A stretch of 64,000 nucleotides of DNA from Cymodocea nodosa (GCA_036874045.1 JAZBRI010000003.1:2306501-2370500), one strand, 5' to 3'. Shown: positions 53,501 to 64,000, counted from the stretch's first letter. Notes: generated from the letters alone by a model not told the origin. Numbers and translations: made by a program.

Positions 53501-55708
53501 GAAGAGGAAAGGCAGATCGTAAGGAAATGGCTGGATGATGTTGTAACAGAAAATATTCAAAACATGATCGGCAGGACTCCTGATCAATTCTTATTATGGA
53601 AGGTACTAGGAGAAAAGCTACTTTAAAGAAGAGATGTACAAGACTGAGTTGCTTTATGTTCTTCCCAAACTTGGAAAATTCAACTCATAAGAACAACAGC
53701 CCATCTCGGGATTCAAGTGACAATGTTATCTGCCAACCCATGACTAATAGGCATATTCATAGATGTGTAGACCAATCCAAGCCAATGTCGGATGAACTAA
53801 TCAAATGGGAGATTCAACTGTCGGAGGCTAGCCCTTTAGCTTGTGTTTAGCTTGTGATGTGTATCATACCTCCACAAAAGCCAACAGACCTCTTGTACAA
53901 GTCCTAGCATAGAAGATCCATGATGACAGAAGATAAACACATGATGACAAGGGCATCTGCATCAGCAAGAACAGTGCATCTACTATTGACTTTTGAATAG
54001 GTATGGCAATGCACAACACTTGCAAGAGGGGCTTGTTGCAAGAGGACATCTCCAAGATACACTCAAGCTCAGAGGTAGACAACATTCCAGAGACACAACA
54101 GGTAGAAAGCAAGCATGAAGGACGAAAATGTTTCAATTATGTCTATCAACATATGAGCAAAATCCTTCACAGGCTCGAAAGAAGCACCCTTTACTATGGC
54201 TAATATCAACTGAGTTCCACGAAGGTCCTGACAGGCAACATAGCCTATACTTTGTATGTGGAAGAAAAGGAATCATTGTTGTCAAACGAGGGCAGGAGAA
54301 TGAGGTTTATACACCTTCCAATCCAATCTACTTTCCTAAAACTCATACATTGGATCTAGTCTCATGCTATGCACAAGTTACTTTTTAATGTATTACATTT
54401 AAAATAATTACTAAAAATCATAAAAATTATTATTGAAGTGATCAATATGGTTAAGTGGTGGTAGTGTTGTGAAGTTGATAGTGTGGTGGATATTGTGCCA
54501 TCGGTGTTTTTTGATATGGAGTTATAGATGAGAGGAGAGAAAAAAATTGGAAAGAGAGGGAAGAAGGCTAAGAGAAGGGGGAGATAGAGATGTGGTGATG
54601 TTGGATACCAAACCAATGGAAATTTGCATTGCTTAGTTTTTCATTTCATAAATACTTGGTATTCTTGTATTTTGGTGAAATCACAATAAAATGTATAATA
54701 TTTTTGAAATTACATAAAATTCAGATGAGGAAGCTTCTTTATTTTATTATAATAATTACATACTTTCATACATATATATCAAATGATTCTTTAAGCAAAT
54801 TTTACAGGGAATCTATATTGTTTGCATTGTAGAGAGGTTAAAAAATGGGAGCCAAAAGGCTAAAGTGCCTCGTAGTAAAGGTGATTGTGCATGTTGCTTA
54901 AACGCTGACAGTTACGAGATAATAGTAATAGAGTTTTACGCAAAAAACATTTGCAATTGTTGTTGTTGTTGTTGTGGTCATTGTTGTGGCCATAAAACAG
55001 GTATAATGATGGTAAAATATATGGCGCGGAACTATACTATAGAATGAAATATAATTCAAAGTACAGATACCGATAGGAAATATAACCGTCCCGAAAACAA
55101 TCTTACCAAAAAGACATCCGCTGCCTCCAACTCCACCCATAGCAGAAACGCAGCTTGCGCTTTCTCCACTATCTTTGGTCGTCCAGTGAGGCATTTTGCC
55201 ACGATCGCATCACAAACTTCCTTTGCATACCTTTTCCCCGACAAACAATCACGATACAAGCAAGGGCTAAAAATCTAAGCAATGCAGGTAGCTCAAGCGA
55301 GCCACAAAACGCTTGAGGACACTTACCTCCCAGCATCGGCATCCACTGCTCTCAGGTATGCAATCAGCGCATCGAGCGCCTTCTCCTGCACAGGTGCATT
55401 GGCATCCGCCACCGTCTTCTTAAACAAAGGCCCTGATTTGCCCAAAAAAAAAAAGGAAAGAAAATCAAAAATCACAACGAAACAGGCACCCAGATAACGA
55501 CCCCTAAAGACAGAGATCCGGATCGAGCATGAACAGAAACGTAACCGAAGTCTCTAAGACGGGGATCCTTGGGATCGGTGATGGAATTGCAGAGGGCGGC
55601 GAGATCGATGTTGGCGTCGTTCCTAACTTTCCAGCTCTTATGGTGCAGCCGCTCGTCCCACGGCAGCTTCTTCGCCTCTTTCAACAACTTCTCCTCCTCC
55701 GTCGCCAT
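24016..55708 (-). CDS. MOR1: MOR1/GEM1 microtubule-associated TOG-domain protein
   Basis: The whole gene is present: 54 exons over 31.7 kb with every GT-AG border and phase consistent. The coding sequence is 6033 nt, giving 2010 residues. MOR1 is the plant XMAP215/Dis1 member. It binds tubulin through TOG domains, promotes microtubule growth, and organises cortical arrays, spindles and phragmoplasts. The start MATEEEKLLKEAKKLPWDER and the end MDEKALSGLQARMERL are hallmarks of plant MOR1. Five TOG regions follow in order, about residues 1-239, 267-512, 581-814, 815-1069 and 1143-1391, then the plant C-terminal domain. Single-copy MOR1 is essential in Arabidopsis. Exon lists are in the next three entries. 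The least conserved part is residues 1392-1481 (exons 41-43). The last exon has two possible acceptors three bases apart. I found no missing exon, frameshift or stop. Confidence 0.97.
24290..24295 (-). other. NAGNAG tandem splice acceptor, MOR1 last exon
   Basis: The coding strand reads AAGCAG at the 3' end of the last intron. Use of the second AG starts the exon at 24290 (2010 residues). Use of the first starts it at 24293 and adds one Ala. Both keep the frame, so two isoforms differing by one residue are possible. Confidence 0.6.
26591..27640 (-). other. MOR1 intron 43 (1.05 kb)
   Basis: AT-rich intron; nothing recognisable in it. Confidence 0.8.
27916..31912 (-). other. MOR1 intron 41 (4.0 kb) with copia relic
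   Basis: The longest MOR1 intron. It lies in the variable linker after TOG5 and contains a degraded Ty1/copia gag region (separate entry). The rest, including 30400-31900 and 27950-28800, is AT-rich with no assignable content. Confidence 0.8.
28880..29995 (-). mobile_element. Degraded Ty1/copia gag region
   Basis: On the minus strand, fragments in shifting frames match copia gag proteins (UBN2 family). They are KKLNGRNYLLWSQGFQ, AYDDWYFDD, GDRSVQEHFATL-like sequence, ICRQILG, and HTGDHSAMVATQGLGGGSRR. Several stops and frameshifts separate them. Further upstream, around 29980-29995, is a degraded version of the copia primer-binding site (canonical TGGTATCAGAGCC). An LTR would then lie just beyond 30000, but I could not define its ends. 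I see no pol or integrase downstream. The element is an old, inactive insertion with the same orientation as MOR1. Confidence 0.7.
33391..34552 (-). other. MOR1 intron 34 (1.16 kb)
   Basis: Intron between TOG5 exons. Short open frames near 33735-34121 look spurious; nothing recognisable. Confidence 0.8.
37563..37624. repeat. Perfect 31-bp tandem duplication
   Basis: Two adjacent identical 31-bp copies, each containing TTTTAAGGTGATGCATACC. The perfect identity suggests a recent duplication. Confidence 0.95.
37785..38155. mobile_element. MITE-like fold-back element
   Basis: An AT-rich stretch of about 370 bp bounded by inverted copies of ATGTTTGTGCAT / ATGCACAAACACC. The inner sequences also tend to mirror each other. 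Size and composition suit a non-autonomous DNA transposon (MITE). No clear target duplication is visible, so the superfamily is unknown. Confidence 0.45.
40032..42201 (-). other. MOR1 intron 18 (2.17 kb)
   Basis: AT-rich intron with a short AC microsatellite at 41261-41276. No gene or element recognised. Confidence 0.8.
43823..46463 (-). other. MOR1 intron 11 (2.64 kb)
   Basis: Dominated by a 203-bp tandem repeat (separate entry), followed by AT-rich DNA. Nothing else recognised. Confidence 0.8.
44150..45005. repeat. 203-bp tandem repeat, about four copies
   Basis: The anchor CACTCCAAAATGTT (CTTACTCC variant in copy 3) recurs at 44169, 44372, 44575 and 44829. Two intervals are exactly 203 bp. 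The third is 254 bp because copy 3 carries an extra direct duplication of 51 bp (start TCTCAATTATATATAATATG). Copies 2-4 include GGTTTTAGGGTTT, which contains the plant telomere unit TTTAGGG. Divergence is low between copies 2 and 3 and higher in 1 and 4. The array sits within an intron and might be the expanded core of a DNA transposon. Confidence 0.92.
47378..47562. repeat. AT, ACAT and GA microsatellites
   Basis: An AT run at 47378-47399, then ACAT units at 47514-47539, more AT, and a short GA run to 47562. They are all within MOR1 intron 9. Confidence 0.9.
48050..49648 (+). mobile_element. Degraded hAT transposon with BED-like fragment
   Basis: The right end reads ...TTGTTTCCCACCCCTA, the complement of the TAGGGGTGGGAAACAA type of terminus common in plant hAT elements. 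A subterminal inverted repeat (TGTTTGGTTCAATAATAAA at 48108 against its mirror at about 49526-49544) supports one element. Inside, frame 48805-49092 on the plus strand encodes an acidic stretch followed by GKRKKTSQS, a TGA, and KYIEEDTKTKKDGTVVKH. This resembles the N-terminal BED zinc finger of hAT transposases, with the conserved Trp codon turned to TGA and cysteines lost. The left end is not defined. The rest of the transposase is missing. Confidence 0.5.
50309..52490 (-). other. MOR1 intron 6 (2.18 kb)
   Basis: A long intron between TOG1 and TOG2. The stretch 50530-51100 is less AT-rich than the rest and might be a decayed retroelement, but no protein similarity is visible. Nothing else recognised. 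Confidence 0.75.
53006..55106 (-). other. MOR1 intron 3 (2.1 kb)
   Basis: Contains an unassigned, relatively GC-balanced block at 53270-54360 that could be an old transposon fragment. No conserved motif found. A short TTG repeat lies at 54957-54977. Confidence 0.75.
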
Positions 55709-55710
55709 CC

Positions 55711-55718
55711 AAACCCTA
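55711..55718 (-). promoter_or_regulatory. Telo-box-like motif at the MOR1 start
   Basis: AAACCCTA on the plus strand, ending two bases from the MOR1 ATG (coding strand TAGGGTTTGG then ATG). This motif is frequent just before plant start codons. Confidence 0.4.
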
Positions 55719-55925
55719 GCGATCTCCCACCCCCCCGAAGAGGCGGCACCACCACCACGCGCTGCACCTCACGACGACGAAAATGTTCGCTCCCCTTGTT
55801 TCTCGTTGTGCCGCTCCTTCTCTTGGGGAGGAACCCGAAGGAACTGCGCAAGGTGGAAAAGGAAAATGGGAGTGGGGCGAATAAATTTTTGAAATGGCGG
55901 TGATGATGACGGAGACAGAGAAATA

Positions 55926-55947
55926 GAGAGAGAGAGAGAGAGAGAGG
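55926..55947 (-). repeat. CT dinucleotide run in the MOR1 leader
   Basis: About ten GA units on the plus strand (CT on the coding strand), some 220 nt upstream of the MOR1 ATG. CT-rich leaders are common in plants; GAGA-binding proteins can recognise such runs. Confidence 0.85.
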
Positions 55948-56082
55948 AAAGAATAAGCAATGGGAGGTTGTGGGGGATCGGCTCGTATTGAAACGGTAGA
56001 TCGGGTGTCGCGGAGGGTTGGGGGGGGGGGTATCGCACGTGCCCATCCAGGGGTGGTTTTGGAAATTACGAGGCCACGCATG

Positions 56083-56089
56083 TATATAT
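56083..56089 (-). promoter_or_regulatory. Possible MOR1 TATA box
   Basis: TATATA on the coding strand about 375 nt upstream of the ATG, upstream of the CT run. If used, the leader would be about 340 nt. Weak evidence. Confidence 0.3.
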
Positions 56090-59000
56090 GGCTTCTTTTA
56101 GGGGGTTGGACGATATATTGCATGGTTCTTTTTTCATGATATCACGTTGTCAGAACTTGAACTCGCAATGATTCGATCGGTAGATTCCCAAATTATGGTG
56201 GTACGTAAATTTATATATATATATATGTATGTATGTATATTTTATGGTTGGTTTTCAATGCACATTTGGTGCAGGTAATTTTTCTGACGTCATTTTTATT
56301 TGTCATTTTGAATACATGGGCGTGAAAGTGAATTTATAGATATTATTATTATTTATGAAAATATTACCCATACTGATGAAATTTTTCCTTATTTTAAATA
56401 ACTTTTTCCTTGATGCCAAGGTCTTAAATTTTATCAAGTTCTATTAAATTCCAGGCATTTAGTTTTAGATAAAAAATGATAACGATATGAATTGAATTAA
56501 TTTATATAGATTAAGTAATTCGATATATGAATTTTAATGATTGAAAATTTATTTCCTCTACAAATGGTTACGGATGGCATCATTAGAGAAAGATAACTTT
56601 TCCGATTGGATTCTTCTTTTTCCATATAAATACATGAAAAATGAAAACAAAAATACAGATCTTATTATTAGATAACTAGAAATACATTTTGTGATTTTCA
56701 CTTAAATTAAATAAGTATCGATTATTGATAAAAAAATCCTTAGCATCTGTCAACTTTTGTAAAATAAAAAAGATGATTGATGTAACTCTAATTAATTAAT
56801 ATGAAAATTTAACATCCAAATTATTATATATTTGTATTTTTATTAAAGTATTAATAAAAAAAGACATCAACGATGAGTTTTCGTGATCATTATGTAGACA
56901 TTTGTTTTCTTCGACAGAGAAAGGAAAATTCCACGGCTTTATCTCTTGTTTACCCGTTATCATTTTTTAAAATCTAAAATTATTATATATAATATTTTGT
57001 CCATAATATAATCTAGAATTCATTAATTTTCACATTAATAAGAAGTTATAATGATTTAATTCGACAGAAAAACTGTGAATTTCGATAACATCGGATCAAT
57101 GACCACCACTTTTAAATTTTATACTGTTATGGTAATCTAATGATAAATTTTACATGGTTGCCTTTAAGTTTCAGGTATTTATAAAAAAATAAAAGAAATT
57201 CTGACCCCTTTTTTTTTTTTCGATTTATGACAAAATGTCGAATGCGCCGTGGGCCCAGGGAACAATGGTCGCAGATGTGTTTGCGTGTACTCCAAGCAAT
57301 ACTTACCATACTTGTATTATTTTTTTTTCATAATATTTGTTTTTTTTTGGTAGTGAGACAAATTGCACGATAAATTTAATTGAATGAAATTGGAAGGCAA
57401 TGCTCCAAAATGATCTCCCTTGTTCTCCGGCCATCCATTTTATAGCTTCCATCCCACAGAAGTTGTATTGATTTCATTTCATCTAACAAACAGATTATTA
57501 TTTCCCCATGCTACATATATATATATATATATATGGACAAAACTAAAAGGATATCTCGGAAAGTATTATTTGAACAAAAGACAAGACGTGTATGCTTGTA
57601 AAATATGCATGAAAACTATACTCGTCGAATTGTTGCATTAACACAAAGAAGGACTCCTCGTTACACGCGCGTAAATAAACATTTTCCAGCGATCGGTACG
57701 TTCTCGTAGAATAACAGAAATCTCGTTTTAAGTGATCGGTACGTTATCCGTCTATGAATTTCCCTTATTGTTAGTTGTTGTTCGGCCATTTCGTCTTTTA
57801 ATTAGAAGATTTCTAATCAATGTGGTGTTCATTTCTCTTCGATGGTAACACTTCGCACGTGAGAATGAGTTGATTCTCAGCTCAAATGACGGGAACATCT
57901 CGATCTGCAATGGTACTGTTTCGAATTCGAGTTCGAACAAAAACGTCATCATCATCTTCAAAAATAAATAAATAAAAGACCTGTATCTGGCTGTGCATAT
58001 ATATGTTCGGTGATGGGGCATGGTCAGCCGACGTATCCTCCCCACCTTCCCGTATTCAATTGACAACGATACCTTCTTCTGTTTTTTGTCTGCTCGAAAT
58101 GGAAATGACATTCACAATGTGACGACAAGTTTTTTTTTTGTGAAAAGAGATAATGTATTTAAGTAATTTTAAAATACGCATCGGACGCGGACGCCAAACT
58201 TCACCATCGCAACCCCTCCGTTCGCGTAGGACGTGTTCGAACGATATGTCAAACCTTTCGGTTCTCTCCGGATATATCAAATAATTAATTCATAACAAAC
58301 TTTGTCTGCTCGTTATAAATAGTAGAATCGCTTCATTTTAATTCTTCCTAAGCTCTAATGGTCATTAGGCTACCGGTTTTATTATTTGAAAGGTACCTCA
58401 CAAATGTTCGAACTTGAGATGAAACGACAATGACATGTTTTTCTTTTTCACACCACGAAAAGGAGAAAAATCAGAGCATGTACATTACGGGTCTCTCAGA
58501 ATAAAACACATTTGAACCACATGGACAGATGTGTACGACAATTACAATTATAAGAGCAAGAATTATCTATCCATAAATCATAAAAAGTAACTCTATATAC
58601 TTCTATTGATGCTTATTAAAGTTTTAATTTGTGATGATAAAAGGTTCATCATAAAATTAATAATGTTATTATTGAAGATAATCACTTGTGTTAAAGTTAA
58701 TTACGTTAACATATAAATTAAAATTCAAATCATATTCTTTTATTTTTCTACAAATTTCCAAACATACATAGATATCTAAATTTTAGATTCCGATAATTTT
58801 CAAAAAGAATATAAACAATAATAAAAAATACTTTTATTCATTTTCCATTTTCTATTAATTCTATCATTTTTTTTAACTTTTCATTCTATCACTTTGTACA
58901 AAAACTCTTCGTATGTTCAAACCTGAAAATCTACCAAGATTAAATTCACATACAATGCATGGTCGTTGACATTTGACAATATTTGGTGTAGAAGTTAGTC

Positions 59001-59110
59001 TGTAAAGCATGGCATTTTTTCTAACCTTCTATCTCTGAAAAAATCATGGCCTACTAGGAAATCGATTTCAATGCTTATCACCTAAAATACTACAGAATGC
59101 TTGTATGATC

Positions 59111-62100
59111 TCAAGGATGCCATGGTGCGGGAGGTGGAGGAGGCAATTTATCCTGCACTACGGAAGAGAACATTGAATTCGTGTCCAATGCACTCTTATC
59201 CCCAGACAAAGATACCAAAGCAGCCACAAGCCCAGAATTGCCTGCTAGAGTAGGTTCTGTGTACTTCTGTTTTGTACGAACATCTTGAAACTTATCGTTC
59301 ATGTCAGGACCAGAAACCATTGCCCCAACAAGTAAGTTGGGATTTGGCATTTTGCTATCTCTCCACTTCCACCCTTCCGTGCAATTGTATCTGATATCAT
59401 CAGGAGGGATTGAAGCACCACGATGATGGACATGCACTGGATAACGGTCACCGATGCCCACAACATAACTCAAATTCTTGGGATTCCTGCCTAAGATGTA
59501 ATCAATCTGGCAAAATAAATTCTTAAGGATCAACCACTGCACTGACGTTATAATGGGGGAATCATGAGCTAAGCAAATAAATCTACCTGTGTCTTGGCAA
59601 ATTCCCGAAGAACATCAAGGCTGTAGAAATTAGGACCACAGAACCATCCTGGTACAGATAAAGCTTCAAGATAGTCACTATATAGTGAAGCAAGAAAAGC
59701 TACATTTACCACATATTGTAGCGGCCTAGAACCTCCATGATTCAGTAGTATCAGTCCACCTATGATAGATTAAACTATTAACAACAATGTGACCGGTGAT
59801 AAGATAATATAATTATTTATGGTGGCCATGATCAAACCTTTCGTTCTTTTAGATGAACTGAAAATGGGAAGATAAGAGCACATAGAAATATCAGTCAAAT
59901 TGTGCAATGTCTTCAGTACTTCCTCAAAAGGGTATCCTGGACCAACGAATACTCTAAGTCTAGTCAAAAGAACCTGTAAGAGTATGCAAACAATGTGTGA
60001 TTTCTGCCTACTAAAATCTAAAAAAGACGTACAACTACTCAAAACACTATTTTATTTCAAATTACCGCATATGAATTATTCTTCAAAAAAAGTTCCACAT
60101 ATGAGTATATATGACAAACAGTAAAGTGTTGGGTTGACGTCATATCTGTATTATTGGGAAATTACTGCAGCAATGAGCTGAGCTTGTTAGCATTGTTAGC
60201 CCATCAGCAATATAATTCAAACAATGAGGATGTACGTGTACCTCTTTAACAACCAGCCAATGGTTCAATGAAGCTTGGAAAGCTTTCTTTGATTGGGTCA
60301 TTTTTGTCATTAGAACAAGGAAATAAATACATGTCATGTGGAAAAAGCAATACAAGAACAATAGAGAATTTATCAAAATAGTCAAAATATAGTTTACTCC
60401 ATCAGACTATATTACGATTTTTGACAGTGCAATCCAAGCATTGAAAATTTGCATCATTCCCCTCTTCGATACAAATGTCATATGAGCACATGATCCAGCG
60501 ACTTTTTTTGTGGACAGACTTGTCCCTTTCTCTTTTTAAGCTATTATTCTTACTCACCGTCCCTATTCGATGCCTCATAAATCAAAAGATCAGCATGCAC
60601 AACTGAAGCATCTCTTGTTCTCCACACTCAAAATCTTCTTCTTTTTGTTATGAACCAATGAACATGAACTTCACGAACATTGCAGGAAAATGTTGAGGCA
60701 GACTATCAAGATTTTCAGATATTGTTGCAGCCTGATAAATGATTTCAATGTGGTGTTATTATTTTTTATTTTTTATTATTAGACAATACAATGTTTACTA
60801 ATATATCCATGAAACATGGGTGCAAACTGAAACTTCTTATTCAGTCAATGTGACATTCTGTGGTATTTGACTATTTTTTTCTAAACCTAATCGTCCTTAA
60901 TAAATGTTTATAAAATCAACTTAATCTAGAATATGTGGCAATATTGCATTCAAATGCTTGAAGGGTTCTACAGTTTGAACTCAATGTGGCTGTGATCAGC
61001 TCAAAGGAATTGGAATTCACTCAACATGAGACTCTAAGGTAGTTGAACATTCTTCCTAGAAGCAATTCGCCATGTCCATGAGTGTTCACGAAATGAACCA
61101 AATACAATACACATAAGTGTTTCAATAGAGAGTTAAGAGTTAAACTTTGTAAATTCATATTGAAGTGGGATACGAAATCCCACTATAAGTTTTTGTTTGG
61201 GTTTGTAACAAATTAAGCTTTTTTGAAAGACACAATTTGGTGACATCCTTGCAGATTTCAAAAATGAAGAGAGGTTCCCATTTTGGCCACCTTTTTCTCT
61301 GACTTGTCAGTACAAATATAAACAAAGAAAAAAGCTTTACCTGAGCACCAGGAAGCTTACTGTCCCAGCTGAACACTCTATAATCATGATTGGACCAAAT
61401 ATTACCAGCCGTTTTTGCAAATTCAAGATCATTTGCCAGCATAGTAAGATAAGAATCATTCCCTGTTGCATAATATAACCAAGCACCACCCCAGATAAAC
61501 TCGTCCCAGTAGCCGGTGGAATTGTAGAAATGCATGGCATCAACATCTATACTGTATGTACTTCTTCTATTCCTTGCAAAGTGCCAGAGCTTCTCAGCAC
61601 CATCGATCAGTAACTTTGAGTAGGTGCCATCGTCCCTGAAGACAATGGCTGCAGCAGCTAAAGCAGATGCCATTTCTGCAGCAAGATCTGAGCAAGCATG
61701 ACATATAGAAACAGGACGTGGGTAATCCATGTCTTCTGGCCTCATCCAACAATAGTGATCATTTGGAGTTTTATCAGCAGTGTTTCCAACTCCAACCTGC
61801 CACAAATTTTGAAAAGCAATTCACGATCAGTATTTTGCCTTAAGGTTGCACAAGTTGGACACCTTTTTCCAAATCATCTCTTTCGTTTTCTTTTACATTT
61901 CTAACCTGTGTTACGATTTTATCAATTGTCCCAGCAGATGAATTGAAAGTTTTGAGAATGTAATCCGTTCCCCACTTAATTATCTTCATAACATGGTTCA
62001 ACTGCCCTGCAGCTTTATACTTATTTCCATATTCAATCACGCTCCAACTTAAGATGGTTATGGAAAAAGAGGCAGGAAAATTGAATTTAATAGCATCCCC

Positions 62101-63081
62101 TGCATCGTAAAATCCACCGACGAGGTCATTGTGGACTGTGTTATCACACAGCCCATCCTTCATTCCAGAGTTACCCCTCCAACTAACACTATTGTTCTTT
62201 GGTAACACTCCGGCTGTAAGAAAACAAAGTAAGCTTTCAAAACTGCCTTATAATTTCGCTAACAACCAGATTCACAAAAAATGCCGGCAGAAAACAGCGA
62301 AGAAGGTAAATGACAAAAGGTCAGTCTTCGAAAGATTCTCCAAATTCCAAAAGCGCCGTGATCCACACACAAAAATTGTATAGTTTCTTCGAACTAGGTG
62401 TCGGACCTTCGGCAGAATGCCAATTCGACCAACATCAACAAGAATAGCACAAGAAATTCAGGAGAAAAAACGGACGCCAAAATGCTAATCTTCCAAAGAT
62501 ATTCTAAGATCAGCGTTGATTCCGGGGGGAGGAAAAAAACAGCGAATCTTTTAAATCCTTTTCAAACCATTAAAGAAATCGTTAAAGAGGTAAGCGTCCA
62601 CCATAAAACATTAAAGAAAAGATGCAATCATTAAATCAAATCATGAGCGGCGGTAGGGCCCAAACCGAAGCGCCAACTCACACATTTGCGCGTCGAAGAA
62701 CAAGAGCGCCTTCCGAAGAGCAACCGTGTAGCCATCCTCCGGCGTCACCCTCGGCTGCAAGGGAAAGTTGCTGATGATGATCTTCAAGAGCACGACTACA
62801 ACGGCGAGCCCGACAACCAATCCGATCGTCCAGAACAAAGCTCTCCGACTGACCACGAAGAATCCAAGATCGACTTGCTTCCCTCTCCTTGCATCCTCCC
62901 TCCCCCTCATCCGCCACCCCTCCAGTAGGAAGTTCTTGTCGGACTCCGCAGCGGCGCGGGAGGACTTGTACGAGTAGGCCGACGGGTCCAGATCGCCGCC
63001 GCGCAACGTCGTCGCCTTCTTTTTATCGTTCGTGCCCGTCCAGATTTCCAGCGGACCGCCCCATAGATTTCCCCGGTGCAT
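59111..63081 (-). CDS. KOR: KORRIGAN-type membrane-anchored endo-1,4-beta-glucanase (GH9)
   Basis: Six exons, 63081-62682, 62213-61906, 61796-61341, 59973-59838, 59759-59587 and 59506-59111, have closing phases and give 622 residues. This is the usual length of the family. The N-terminus [13 protein letters not shown] matches the KORRIGAN signature (WGGPLEI). A cytosolic tail with LL and YxxK-like sorting motifs precedes one membrane segment (about 80-105, [15 protein letters not shown]), so the enzyme is a type II membrane protein. The GH9 domain shows YDAGDAIKF (catalytic Asp near 170-173), HVHHRGAS, and YTEPTLAGN with the acid Glu near 575. The proline-rich C-terminus [10 protein letters not shown] is intact. 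At least six N-glycosylation sequons are present. KORRIGAN associates with cellulose synthase and is needed for cellulose synthesis and cell elongation. In-frame upstream Met codons (63183) lack the signature, so I chose 63081. KOR1, KOR2 or KOR3 orthology cannot be settled. Confidence 0.95.
59974..61340 (-). other. Third intron of KORRIGAN (1.37 kb)
   Basis: AT-rich intron, no gene or repeat recognised. Confidence 0.8.
62214..62681 (-). other. First intron of KORRIGAN
   Basis: A 468-bp intron with a consensus GTGAGT donor. Nothing else in it. Confidence 0.85.
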
Positions 63082-64000
63082 CTCCGACGGCGCGTGACAG
63101 AAGTGGCGGGCCCCGGCAGCACTGCACACTGTACTGTAGCGATACGGAGAGTGATGAGCTGGCATTTTTATACCTGAAGTCATGGGGTTTTTTTACAAAA
63201 TTAAAATATTTTTTCGTATTTTGAAATTTTGATTTACGCCTCAATTTGTGATTAAAAAAATGAGGATAGATTTTTTTTTGTCGGCACCCAAAAAGGAAGT
63301 ATAGTACGGATCAGCGAGTGATCTGGCGTTTTCTTCTTTTTTTTCTTTTTTTTTGGCGTTTTGTACTTGAATCTTGGGTTTTTTTTTACAAAATTATAAT
63401 ATTTTCTACGTATTTTTAAAAAAAATTCTTGATTAAAAAAGGCAAGGGATTATTTACTCATGTACAATCTCAAGCACCTTTACTTTGTTATTTTTACTGG
63501 AGCGACATTGTTTTTGATATGATACTTTTATATAGATTAATTAAGTATATAATTAAATTTTAATTTTAAAATAAACAGCAGGCTTGTTTCATTAACTCAA
63601 CGTAAAAGTATGTGATCACGTTTCATTAATTTTAAATGATGTTACACATTTCGGAAGTCATTTACACATGAATTAAAACTAATTAAAGCACTACCGATAC
63701 CAAAAAAGCTTACAATAAATGAGAACAAACAATTTAAGCAACTTGACTGCAGTTATTTTACCACTTCGTGAAGGAAAAATATAACTTTTATATCCAAAAA
63801 AAAGTTTAGTATTATTATAGACACTTAAGATTAAAAATATTGTAGATGTTTATGTTATGATTTAGATATATTATTTAAATTTATGATGAAAAAATATTTA
63901 TAAATTTTATTTAATATATAATAAATTTTAATTTAATATATATTAACATTTTTGTGTAAAAAAAGAGAAACACTTACATGTACTATCTTACGTTACTGTA
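63082..64000. other. KORRIGAN upstream region
   Basis: The leader (63082 to about 63180) is GC-rich; beyond it the DNA becomes very AT-rich. TATATAAAAG on the minus strand at about 63525-63534 is a possible TATA box about 450 nt upstream. No further gene before the window ends. Confidence 0.5.

Larger units (their letters stand above)
42413..55708 (-). other. MOR1: MOR1 exons 1-17 (TOG1, TOG2, linker)
   Basis: Exons, 5' to 3' on the minus strand: 55708-55546, 55432-55327, 55230-55107, 53005-52926, 52817-52640, 52555-52491 (TOG1, residues 1-239); 50308-50226 (linker with KIRSEQDKEPEQET); 50062-49977, 49887-49774, 46831-46712, 46566-46464, 43822-43686, 43597-43532, 43440-43329 (TOG2, about 267-512); 43230-43190, 42678-42616, 42511-42413 (Ser/Lys-rich linker to residue 580). 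Conserved blocks seen include QAAFLLWVELEAADVFL, LELCRWIGKDPVKSIL and PLERSLEKLDEVRKKKLSEM. Borders were placed by GT-AG rule, phase and similarity to known plant MOR1. Confidence 0.9.
55709..59110. other. Spacer between MOR1 and KORRIGAN; MOR1 promoter
   Basis: The first 400 bases hold the MOR1 leader and promoter. The rest is AT-rich, with AT runs near 56213-56227 and 57514-57533, an 11-G run at 56020-56030, and no recognisable gene. The right end holds the 3' untranslated region of the KORRIGAN gene. Confidence 0.65.

Noticed and set aside
53270..54360. Possible exon or retroelement in MOR1 intron 3
   Set aside because: Exons 3 and 4 join in phase without it, and no protein motif could be recognised.
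62641..63183. Alternative KORRIGAN start at 63183
   Set aside because: The family signature starts at Met 63081; the upstream 34 residues have no counterpart in the family.

Overview
This is a nuclear chromosome segment from a flowering plant. The evidence is the gene families (R2R3-MYB, PUR-alpha, ABCF, MOR1, KORRIGAN), GT-AG introns, AT-rich introns and spacers, a eukaryotic tRNA gene, and degraded copia and hAT transposons. I could not fix the species; nothing seen decides between monocot and dicot.

Layout. (1) 1197-6195, plus strand: the 3' part of a CIA30-type complex I assembly factor gene whose 5' end lies outside the window. (2) 6924-6996, minus: tRNA-Glu(CTC). (3) 9388-10541, plus: a three-exon subgroup-21 R2R3-MYB gene. 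(4) 14764-18448, plus: five-exon PUR-alpha gene. (5) 19854-22013, minus: single-exon ABCF4/GCN20-type ABC protein gene, convergent with PUR-alpha. (6) 24016-55708, minus: a complete MOR1/GEM1 (XMAP215/TOG) gene filling half the window. I reconstructed 54 exons whose reading phases all close, giving a protein of about 2010 residues. (7) 59111-63081, minus: complete six-exon KORRIGAN-type membrane-anchored endo-1,4-beta-glucanase of 622 residues.

The long MOR1 introns carry most of the repeats. They hold a copia gag relic in intron 41, a hAT relic in intron 9, a 203-bp tandem repeat in intron 11, and a small fold-back element and a 31-bp duplication in intron 24. Spacers are AT-rich and otherwise nearly featureless.

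Functionally, MOR1 (cortical microtubules) and KORRIGAN (cellulose synthesis) both control oriented cell expansion and sit next to each other on the same strand. MYB subgroup 21 contains secondary-wall regulators. I regard this as a coincidence worth checking, not a demonstrated cluster. I found no convincing undescribed system. The best leads are the intronic repeats, a NAGNAG acceptor at the last MOR1 exon, and telo-box motifs in three leaders next to a gene for a telo-box-binding protein.
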